This document shows positions 38,585 through 46,954 of a stretch of DNA of 64,000 nt, piece after piece (position 1 is the first letter of the stretch; each line of letters begins with the position of its first letter). Position numbers and translations under genes: made by a program. This stretch comes from Trichomonas vaginalis G3 (taxonomy: Eukaryota > Parabasalia > Trichomonadida > Trichomonadidae), in NCBI RefSeq assembly GCF_026262505.1, contig NC_067208.1:7759962-7823961 (forward strand). Reading direction: 5' to 3'. The notes under the pieces were generated by a model. That model was not told the origin of the DNA, did not search any database, and saw nothing but the letters and a program-made list of their open reading frames with translations.

Positions 38585-38993
38585 TATAAAAAAATGATTT
38601 AATGGGATTTAAATGATTCTATTGCAACTGTTTATAAATTTATTCGCCCTTATTTCGCTGCTAATGCTGAAATAAAAATTTTCAAAAAATTGTTATTGTC
38701 ACTTCTCAAGCTAAAGGCATGAAGAATAGTGTTCTATTGTGAAAATTTCATCGTATTGTTTATGATATATTTCATAGAACCTGCATAAATGAGGAAATAT
38801 CTTCATATTCAATGAAATAGTTATTCTCCAAAGCAAGGAAAGCATATTTAGCACATATAGTAGTTATTCAATTGAAAGAACAAGTAAAATAATAAATAAA
38901 TGAAATTTTATTTTGTTTATTATTATTTCCGTTTTGGAAATGAAATTCAAATAATTTTTGTGAATGTTGCGGGTAATAAATTAAATAGTGGAT
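38585..38993. other. Gene-free host spacer
   Basis: About 410 AT-rich bases between the R-SNARE start and the end of the Pro/Glu/Lys-rich gene. It should hold the R-SNARE promoter; apart from the TCATTT initiator next to the ATG I see no clear feature. Confidence 0.6.
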
Positions 38994-39698
38994 TTACTTA
39001 GAGTCAGATGAATAATATCTGTATGAATAAGAAGAATAGTCTGATGAATCTTCACCATCTTTCTTCTTTGATTTTTCTTTAGGCTTCTCCTCCTTCTTCG
39101 GTTCTTCCTTCTTTGGTTCTGGTTTAGGTGCTTCCTTTACTGGTTCTGGTTTAGGTGCCTCCTTTACTGGTTCTGGTTTTGGTTCTGGTGGTGGATTAGA
39201 TTGTTTTGGTGGCTCTGGTTTAGCAGGCTCTGGCTTTGGCTTAGGTGGTTCTTGTACAGGTTGTGGCTGAGGAGCTGGTTCTGGTTTCTTTGGCTCTTCG
39301 TATGTAGATTCGATAAGTCCTTCCTTTAATTTATCCTTTGGCTTTTCTTGTACAACTGGCTTTGGTGTCTCCTTTGGTTGCTCCTTTGGCTGTTCTGGTT
39401 GTTTGTAAACTTCTGGCTCGGCTAATAAATCTTGTTTGACATTATCTTCTGGTTTTTCTGGATCGGATCCCTTTGAATTGTCAACATTAAGCTGTTGTTC
39501 TGTAACTCCTTTATCATTGTTATTATTCGATCTTTCGCAACTTCCGAATGGGCAGCATATAGCTTGCAAAACTCCAGCGATAATAACGACGATGCCAGCG
39601 CATATTAAGATCCAGAAGAATACCATAAGCCTGTGTGGTTTGTGGCATCTGAGATTTGGAAGATTTGCAATGAATTCTGCTGTTTGATTCTCATCCAT
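38994..39698 (-). CDS. Membrane segment with Pro/Glu/Lys-rich repeat tail
   Basis: A 234-residue frame. Residues 24-48 form one transmembrane helix (LMVFFWILICAGIVVIIAGVL) followed by Cys residues. The rest is a long cytoplasm-type tail of PEPKP, KEAPKPEP and KKEEPKKE repeats, ending in Ser/Tyr (SSDYSSYSYRYYSSDS). It starts at the ATG at 39698, only seven in-frame codons after the TAG that ends the upstream membrane gene (39720-40103). Together the two look like one protein with several membrane helices and a long tail. Trichomonads have multi-pass surface proteins with charged tails, but no named family is claimed. Confidence 0.6.
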   Translation of the reverse strand: MDENQTAEFIANLPNLRCHKPHRLMVFFWILICAGIVVIIAGVLQAICCPFGSCERSNNNNDKGVTEQQLNVDNSKGSDPEKPEDNVKQDLLAEPEVYKQPEQPKEQPKETPKPVVQEKPKDKLKEGLIESTYEEPKKPEPAPQPQPVQEPPKPKPEPAKPEPPKQSNPPPEPKPEPVKEAPKPEPVKEAPKPEPKKEEPKKEEKPKEKSKKKDGEDSSDYSSYSYRYYSSDSK

Positions 39699-39719
39699 AC
39701 CTTTTGTCTGCTTGCCAAG

Positions 39720-40103
39720 CTACTTCAGATATGATGTTGATTGATTTGCTGGCGATAATCCGATCTCGTGAATCTTATTGCATCTTGATTTTGAAGAAAA
39801 GCTTGCTTCACAGCAGTATAATATAAATGTAGTAATTCCTAAAAGGCCTATAATACCATTTAAGAGTTTTATCTGATTCTTCTTTAAAAATTGATAAAAT
39901 TGAGCAGCTGCTGAAAACACGATTTCAATGAGTGTGAGAACCCATGAGAATAGAACTACGTAGTATAAATCTTTTGCAAAGCCGTTGTTCTTGCTTTGTG
40001 GAAAATCATATCTGATTTTGGCCCACCAAACTCCACTTTCGATAAAAATACCGAGAGATCCTGCAAGAATTAAGCAAAAACCAATTATTAAGCATGCAAC
40101 CAT
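39720..40103 (-). CDS. Multi-pass membrane protein, N-terminal part
   Basis: A 127-residue frame with three predicted membrane helices (about 3-22, 44-66 and 79-97) and several Cys residues after the third. It ends at a TAG at 39720. The same frame continues after the TAG into the gene at 39698 with a further membrane helix, giving the four-helix plan of tetraspan-like proteins. Either this is one gene interrupted by a single TAG (recent pseudogene, sequence error or stop read-through) or two adjacent genes with a 21-base gap. I favour one interrupted gene. Confidence 0.55.
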   Translation of the reverse strand: MVACLIIGFCLILAGSLGIFIESGVWWAKIRYDFPQSKNNGFAKDLYYVVLFSWVLTLIEIVFSAAAQFYQFLKKNQIKLLNGIIGLLGITTFILYCCEASFSSKSRCNKIHEIGLSPANQSTSYLK

Positions 40104-40354
40104 TATTCCATTAACGTGAACTCCTATTTTACGAGCGAGTTATTTATCTTTGTAAATTTTTATCCTTGACGATATTTCTAAGAAAAGTTTGATACAAAAA
40201 ATGGTCATGATTAGAACAATCATTTAAATGGTTATCAGGATCATTTTTTATTTATCTGGCTCAAAATTAAATTATCCATTGAATCGTGGAAATAAAATAA
40301 AAAATTCAATAGTTTACAAATGGCAAAATAAATTTTTTATGAAAACAATGGATT

Positions 40355-41938
40355 TTAATTATCGGCAATATCGAAATACACTTCTTTTCTGGGAGTGGAA
40401 AGTGCCGATTCTTTTCTAAGAACAGAATTTTCTCTTTCAGATTGGATTAAAGATTCTTTTGTTATTTTTAAAGCGCTTCTAAGCTCTGATATACCTGCAT
40501 AAAGTCTTTTTCTTTCTTCATTAAAGTTATCCTTAAACTCTGCGTAATTATCGATCGCCGAAGAATTTATCCTACTATGAGAAGATTCATTTGCTAATTT
40601 TTCCGCAGCTGAAACTGCTTTTTGTAATCTTTTGTGGATATCATTATCAGCTGGGAAGTCCTCTCCTGCTAAACAACAAATTGCTGATGCAGCATTTTCT
40701 ACTTCTGCCGCTATTTGACTTCTTTGGGCTTCTAAATTGCTCTGAATTGCTGTTGAATTTTGAAACATTTTTGTTACATCACCAAGCTGTTTAGCTAGTT
40801 CTAGCACTCTCTGTTTGGATTTAGCAGCTTCTTCTTTATATGTTTTAACTGAACAATATATTTCTGTACATTTGGAATCAACTTTTGTAATAATTTCAGA
40901 AAATAATTTTTCAATTGTTGATAAAAATATATCTACTCTATTTGGAACATTAGCTATAGCTTGTTGATATCTAATAATTGTCTTATGCAGCTCATTCACT
41001 TGCGAACTCTCTCGAACTGCTGAGTTTTGCAATTCTTCATTTTCTTCTGCGATATTTTTAAGAGCTGTCTTTATTTGGAAGATTTTCTCCTTTCTAGAGT
41101 TTAATCGTAGTTTTAATTTATCAATGGAAGACTTCAATTGAGTATTTGACATTGATAATAAGTTATTTTCATTTCTAAGATTTTCTATTAAAGATTCATA
41201 GTTCAACGTTGCTTGAGTGGATTCTGACAGTGCTACTGATGTTGATTTTGCGTATTCATCATGTCGCTGTTTCTCTAGTTGGAGCTTATTCTTTAATTGT
41301 TGGTATTTTTCATCGCTACGGGATAGATCTTCTTTAAGATTTTTAATCTGCTTTTCTTGTAATTCAACTAGATTCTTAAGTCGATTAATCATTATTCGAT
41401 TTTCGTTAATTTCTTTTGTTTTACAATTAATCACCTGAGTTTTGTTCTCAGATTCACGTAATATATCATCAACCATACTGCTCTGATGGTTCTGAACTTC
41501 AGAAAGTATTTCATTATGTTTTTTGATGTATTTATCTTCATTATTTTTAAATGATTCTTTCATTTCACGATATTTCCGACTAAGATTGTCATATTTTGTT
41601 GTAATTTCGTTTTCTCTTTGTTGATATTCTGATAACTGCTGCTTTAAATCCGTTACTTGCTTTTGTAAAATTTGTATTTCTCTTTTAGAAGCAAGATATT
41701 TGTTGTTTAAACTTTCGTTCTCGATTATAGTTTGTTCATATGCTGAATTTAAGTTTTTATAGTAGTTCTTATCTGAAGTTAAGTTTTTATAGTAGTTCTT
41801 ATCTGAAGTTTGAATTTGAGTCTGAATCGTTGAGTAATGAGATGAAATTGAATTGGTAACTTTATCATTGGCATTAAATCTCTCTAGTTTTATCTTTGAA
41901 TTCGTTGAAGCGCCTCTCTCAGCGCTTGTTTTAAACAT
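40355..41938 (-). CDS. Long coiled-coil protein
   Basis: A 527-residue protein starting at the ATG at 41938. From residue 50 to the end it is almost continuous coiled coil, rich in Lys, Glu, Gln and Leu heptads, with a short break around residues 330-345. A 10-residue repeat (TSDKNYYKNL) occurs twice near residues 47-66, from a perfect 30-bp DNA duplication (41751-41810). No enzymatic motif or membrane segment is seen. It is probably cytoskeletal or organelle-scaffold; trichomonads have many such proteins. The exact role is unknown. Confidence 0.65.
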   Translation of the reverse strand: MFKTSAERGASTNSKIKLERFNANDKVTNSISSHYSTIQTQIQTSDKNYYKNLTSDKNYYKNLNSAYEQTIIENESLNNKYLASKREIQILQKQVTDLKQQLSEYQQRENEITTKYDNLSRKYREMKESFKNNEDKYIKKHNEILSEVQNHQSSMVDDILRESENKTQVINCKTKEINENRIMINRLKNLVELQEKQIKNLKEDLSRSDEKYQQLKNKLQLEKQRHDEYAKSTSVALSESTQATLNYESLIENLRNENNLLSMSNTQLKSSIDKLKLRLNSRKEKIFQIKTALKNIAEENEELQNSAVRESSQVNELHKTIIRYQQAIANVPNRVDIFLSTIEKLFSEIITKVDSKCTEIYCSVKTYKEEAAKSKQRVLELAKQLGDVTKMFQNSTAIQSNLEAQRSQIAAEVENAASAICCLAGEDFPADNDIHKRLQKAVSAAEKLANESSHSRINSSAIDNYAEFKDNFNEERKRLYAGISELRSALKITKESLIQSERENSVLRKESALSTPRKEVYFDIADN

Positions 41939-42203
41939 TTTTGTGCTCAATTTATAACGTCTTTATAAAAATGAAGATTAAAAATTTAACAAATAAATGT
42001 GATTTTTTGAAAAATGGAAAAAATTTGGAATATTTAAAATCATCAAACAGTTTCTATTTTACAAGAGTAATATAAATTACATCTAAAAATATATTGATTT
42101 GTATATTATATTTTTATAAAATTTATTTTTTAAAAAATCAATTATATTTCATCAATACAATAAACAATTTACAAACAAAAAATACAAAAATATATCTATA
42201 ATG

Positions 42204-45200
42204 CTAAATTAAATACTGGGAGATTCTAATTGAGAACATTTTGAGTGTTTCTTTGGAATTTTGATCAATATTCGGGGAATCAATGAGCATTGATATTGCC
42301 TGGTAAACTATTTGTCGCTGTCTTTCGGTAAGTCTGTCTATACTATCGAAATGTCCGATCTGAACTGCGATGCAAGCAGCAAAAACGTCAACACTAATGG
42401 AATCGAAGAATCCCAGGGTTACTTTGCAAGCAGGAACAACGATGTTCGCCCATAGGATCGAGCCATTCAGAAATTCTAAAGCTTCAGTAAAGACGTTTAA
42501 AAGTACTGAAATTTTTGAAGGGTCTGTCACCTTTTTCAACATATGGGTAATAATTGAGAGCATATCTTGAGCTATTGGATATAAATTGAGTTTTAATGAC
42601 TCATGAAGGAATTGGATGAACGATTCGAACAGAGCATCATCGGAAGAGTTTGCAACGATTGTACCCCAGAATTCGTACGAAGAAGTGATAACTCTTTTAT
42701 CTTTTCCGATATCGTAGATTTCCATGGGTATTAAATCAGCTATTACATGGGATTTAGAGTTGTTTGCCAACATCTCGCATTCCTGAGTCACAGCGGCAGT
42801 TACGTACGGTGGATTTTGGGACATTAAAGATCTAAATCCCTTCATTAGTTGGGATTGGATGGCGCTCTCCACGGAAAGATTACGCTCGTTCTGCTCTACT
42901 CTGTCTGTGCGATGGTAAATGCTCATTTCGCGTTGGACAGATTCAACAATTTGTTTGAACAAACAAACGACAAGGAAATAAAGGAACTGGTCCGGTATAG
43001 AAAAGTTCTTCGTGAAATACCCTATCATACTTACGAAATAGATTGTTACTGAAGAAATAATTTCTATGTTGGATAACGTCGAAAAAGCGAGAGCGCTCTG
43101 TTGCATTGCAAGAATCGCACGCTGTATACCACTATCTGACGATTGATCGAATGTTGGCAGTAGTTTGTGCATGAAAATTATAACATATTTATTAATCGAC
43201 TGAGAAATACATTTGTTATGCAATCCTACGATAGCTACGAGTATATCTGTGTTGTGTGCGTTGAACTGTTCGTGGCATGTCTCGCTAAGTATGTTTAAAA
43301 TGTCAAATGCGATAATAACTTTTGTAATGTCGTTCTTTTTGTAGCAAATCAGCTCGTTTTCTTCGACAGAAATACGTATCTCATACTCGAATAAATCCGC
43401 ACGATTCGTGTTGAAATCAAAGTGATCTGGCAAATAATCTTCTGAAATTGTTTTGAGAGAAGTTTCATAGATCACATTGAAATACTTTGAAAAAGCTACA
43501 GGAAATGTCTTCATAACGATAATAAAAGTGTCTCTTATTATATTCAAACTTGTCAAAGATAAATTTTGATTAATAAGATCGACAATCAAGTTCAAGAATC
43601 CATCAGCGAACTCCAAACCTCTATCGGATGGAAGAACATATAACAAGGAAGCGTATAACTGTATTGCTCCGAAGAAAGAAATTTCATCGTAACTTTCCAA
43701 ACCGTCTTTAATGATTTCACTGGTGATTTCTAGGGTCCTATCTGCATAAGGGAGGTAATTTTCTTTGCATGTTGCTGCAATTATTGCTAATGCTTTGAAT
43801 ATTGAATTTAATACGTCAATGTGATCAGTATCTACAATACTAAACAGGTATTCGACAAGTCCACTGCATGATTCGGGCAATGACTTTGGGAATAATGTGA
43901 TTAATTGAGTAATAACTTCTAATGAAATTTTTGTGAGAAGAACAGATGTTTGAGCACTTGAAATCTGGATGAGTGCATCTATGAGACCATCAGTACTAAG
44001 CTTGTATGCCTTACTCCACATGTGGGAGAAGGCTTCTAATATTTCGCGAAATGTTTCAAGAGAAACATATCGAATCACGTCATTTTCAGATGTAAATGCT
44101 GCCATAAATATATCCATGTTCTCGTTTGGGAAGTAGCAGCCGTGAAAAGCCGTAACGTAATCACTGATGCATCCCATGAATAAAAAAGCTGTACAAATCG
44201 ACTGAAATGTGTCTTCTTCGATCAGATTAACAAATTTCTGTATAACATGTGCGAAAAACTGATAGTAACCTTGGTAAATTTTGGCAAGTTGTCTTAAAGA
44301 TACAATTCCGAAGCTATGAAGTGAGTAATCAACGAATGGACTGATTGTAGGGTCGAATGTCTCATCAATTTGTGAGATACATTGTAGAAATAGATCGAAA
44401 ATTTGATCTGATTGTTCAAAAAAATAATCCGGAGAGACTTTGATAATACGAGTGATTAATTTCATTGCTAAACCGCGCGTAGACATTTGTGCATCGCCGT
44501 TTTGAACCAAAGAAATAAGCGGCGGAATTAATTCTTCAGCTCCGTCGCTAAAAATATTGCTGATCATGAGTTTATAAGCGGATAAATCTCTCAAAAGTAT
44601 ATTTAAATGAGGTTCTTGGAAAACAGAAATCGCTGATACGATCGAATCTATATAAACTGAAGTATCGAAGCTCGAACATGACGAATATATTATTCTAAAA
44701 ACTGCAAGCGTAATATTCGGGTCTTGATTTTCTACTGACAATTTAGACGAAATTAAATCGTTGAGTTGGTTTACGTAGGTTGCGAGGGATAATAGCCCAT
44801 TATTTATGAATTGCGCCAAACAAGATATGGAATTAGACACAACGCTTACATCAGATGAATTTGCAAGCTCCCATAGAGGAGAAATGAAATCATAGGTGAT
44901 CCCATTTTGTTTGGACGCCTGGCAGACTAGAATAATGATATCACATGATAGTGTGCGCATTATTTCATTGTATTTATTGTTTGATATTACATGGAAAAGA
45001 ATTTCTGCTATCTGACTGATGAATTCTTCAGTAAAAATGCTTGTATTTTCGTTTTTACAGATGAATATTAGCCTTTTTAGTAACACTGCCGAAGTTTTTT
45101 GAACTACAGTCGAAGGTAATTCTTGAATAATTTGGAGGTGCAGTTGAATTACTGAGTTAATATCTTGTTGAACTAGATGATTATAAACGTCTTCTTGCCG

Positions 45201-45269
45201 ACTTTGATTTTCATTGTCGTCTGAAGTGCAACAAATGAGAATTAGTTTCTTGAAGTCTTCAAGATCCAT
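42204..45269 (-). CDS. Importin-beta/exportin-family HEAT-repeat protein
   Basis: A 1021-residue protein starting at the ATG at 45269. It is built almost entirely of paired amphipathic helices, as in HEAT repeats. The N terminus (EDVYNHLVQQ... LPSTVVQKTSAVLLKRLI) resembles the Ran-binding N-terminal region of importin-beta relatives, where cargo carriers begin with short helical repeats followed by LLKR or LLRR. The length of about 1000 residues fits this family (importin-4/5, exportins). It would carry cargo through nuclear pores under Ran control. HEAT proteins of other types (for example phosphatase regulators) cannot be excluded from sequence alone. Confidence 0.7.
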   Translation of the reverse strand: MDLEDFKKLILICCTSDDNENQSRQEDVYNHLVQQDINSVIQLHLQIIQELPSTVVQKTSAVLLKRLIFICKNENTSIFTEEFISQIAEILFHVISNNKYNEIMRTLSCDIIILVCQASKQNGITYDFISPLWELANSSDVSVVSNSISCLAQFINNGLLSLATYVNQLNDLISSKLSVENQDPNITLAVFRIIYSSCSSFDTSVYIDSIVSAISVFQEPHLNILLRDLSAYKLMISNIFSDGAEELIPPLISLVQNGDAQMSTRGLAMKLITRIIKVSPDYFFEQSDQIFDLFLQCISQIDETFDPTISPFVDYSLHSFGIVSLRQLAKIYQGYYQFFAHVIQKFVNLIEEDTFQSICTAFLFMGCISDYVTAFHGCYFPNENMDIFMAAFTSENDVIRYVSLETFREILEAFSHMWSKAYKLSTDGLIDALIQISSAQTSVLLTKISLEVITQLITLFPKSLPESCSGLVEYLFSIVDTDHIDVLNSIFKALAIIAATCKENYLPYADRTLEITSEIIKDGLESYDEISFFGAIQLYASLLYVLPSDRGLEFADGFLNLIVDLINQNLSLTSLNIIRDTFIIVMKTFPVAFSKYFNVIYETSLKTISEDYLPDHFDFNTNRADLFEYEIRISVEENELICYKKNDITKVIIAFDILNILSETCHEQFNAHNTDILVAIVGLHNKCISQSINKYVIIFMHKLLPTFDQSSDSGIQRAILAMQQSALAFSTLSNIEIISSVTIYFVSMIGYFTKNFSIPDQFLYFLVVCLFKQIVESVQREMSIYHRTDRVEQNERNLSVESAIQSQLMKGFRSLMSQNPPYVTAAVTQECEMLANNSKSHVIADLIPMEIYDIGKDKRVITSSYEFWGTIVANSSDDALFESFIQFLHESLKLNLYPIAQDMLSIITHMLKKVTDPSKISVLLNVFTEALEFLNGSILWANIVVPACKVTLGFFDSISVDVFAACIAVQIGHFDSIDRLTERQRQIVYQAISMLIDSPNIDQNSKETLKMFSIRISQYLI

Positions 45270-46411
45270 AATTCTCACTAAAAAATAGTAAAAAATTTAG
45301 GATTCTATGAGCTCTATCAAAAATTTGTTAGGTTTATTTTAGATCCCCTCAATTAGTCTTTCCTCCCTTCAATTCCAATTTATTTTAGTGACTAATTTTC
45401 GATTTTTCCTATTCTTCATTAAACATAGATCAATTTATTTTTTAATTTCCAATTTGAATCAAATCGAAAATATCTTTATGTATTTTTGTTTAAATCTTAT
45501 TTGTAATGCAGTAATATAAGGTTTGACTCCTTTCTGATACCTCAGAAAATTCCTCACTTTTTATAACGATTTGTGTTGGTCATTTTGATATACTCAAATA
45601 TGCTCCTACTATCTAATAATTAATTCTCATTTTTTTCAATTAATTGACCTTTTCTTATGACTTTTACAGTTCTATTTCATTTCAGATCTTAGGCAAGATA
45701 ATTCCTTTCCAGTATCTTTAATCGATTCTTCAAAAACAAGTCTTTGGAAAAACAGTGAACTATCGAAATTCCTAAGTGGAGCAACAATGATGATCAAGAA
45801 GAGTACAAATCAGTTTCAAACTTAATGAAATCTCTTCGTTCGATGCTACAAAGCTCAAACTTAATTTTGCACCGATTATATTTTATTAATTGCGCTATTC
45901 AATCGATTTAACTCACTTAACACCAAAGTTGACACAAGTGTATTCCAAATCTAATATCATGAATGCTTATTCAAAACAATTTCATTTGATTGTTTCAAAT
46001 ATGGCCCTTTATAGCTTCAAATACTATCTATAAACTAAAGATAGTGCAAAAATAAGAATCTATAATGTTTCTTTCTTATGGCTAATAATAATCTACTGTG
46101 TTGCATATGAACATCTCAAAAAACAAAAAATCAAGACTTTTCATAACTATTAACATTATGTATTTCCAATAGGAGAAAGACAGGAATCAAATCTTAGTTC
46201 AATTCGAACGATAAAATATAAAATAAGAAATATCTTGTTCAAATATTATTGGTCAAAATAAATTCGGTAAGTACTGTCTATTACTATTAATGCGCTCTAT
46301 TATTCCTTCAAATTAAATAATAAAAATATTATTTAACATTTCTTTGAAGGAACGTTATTACATTATGTGAAAAAACTATGTTTGTAACAAAATTAATTGT
46401 TTAATCCGGGA
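45270..46411. other. Gene-free host spacer
   Basis: About 1.1 kb of very AT-rich DNA between the HEAT-repeat gene and the RNase P RNA gene. I see no coding frame of note, no tRNA-like fold and no clear repeat. It should hold the promoter of the HEAT gene and the 3' end signals of the RNA gene. Confidence 0.6.
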
Positions 46412-46680
46412 TCCATCACGAACAGGAGTAATCTGAATCGAGTTTCCGGACGAATCCGGCGACATGTATCTCACTCACAAACGCAGCGTGCTTAGCCGTT
46501 CCATCCCAAATGGGTCTTCGCAGGGCTTGCCATTATATGGGCTCGTTACTGGTTCCAAGCAATGCGTTCACCGCATGTTCCGCCAAGAAAACAATTAGCG
46601 CTCTCAGACTTTCCCACAGCCGTAAGACAGAGCAAGTCTATCAGTATGGTGGCTGTTACACATCCTCCATCGTGATGAAT
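46412..46680 (-). ncRNA. RNase P RNA
   Basis: A GC-richer island in AT-rich DNA with the conserved blocks of nuclear RNase P RNA read on the minus strand. Conserved region I is GGGAAAGTCTGAG (46603-46615), like GGGAAGGUCUGAG of human H1 RNA. Near the 3' end lies ATTCAGATTACTCCTG (46423-46438), like AUUCAGACUACUCUCC of H1 (conserved region V). CATCACGA (46670-46677) pairs with TCGTGATG (46414-46421) to close helix P1 about 250 bases apart, and CTTGGAAC also recalls H1. The RNA cleaves 5' leaders from tRNAs. The ends are placed from P1 and are approximate. A related RNase MRP RNA is less likely because the H1-like 3' block is present. Confidence 0.8.
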
Positions 46681-46954
46681 GGCTATCGTCCCGATTTCTG
46701 ATGTTTACATGTGATTTGACCATTAAAAGGTGAGGTGAAATATTAATGAAAGAAATCAGTTAATTAACAGATATATGAAGAAAATACATCAATAATAATT
46801 TTCTGAATCATAAACTTTTTCAATATTGACTCGAAAACTTTGCCGCTACAATTATAAATCTTATATCAACCAGATAAAAAAATAAAAGAACTCCATACCA
46901 AAATGATGAGATAAAATAATGCAAACATTTATTCTATAAAATAAAACAATCAAA

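Noticed and set aside
46510-46701. A plus-strand frame of 63 codons
   Set aside because: It lies across the RNase P RNA on the opposite strand; its higher GC content and lack of stops come from the RNA gene.
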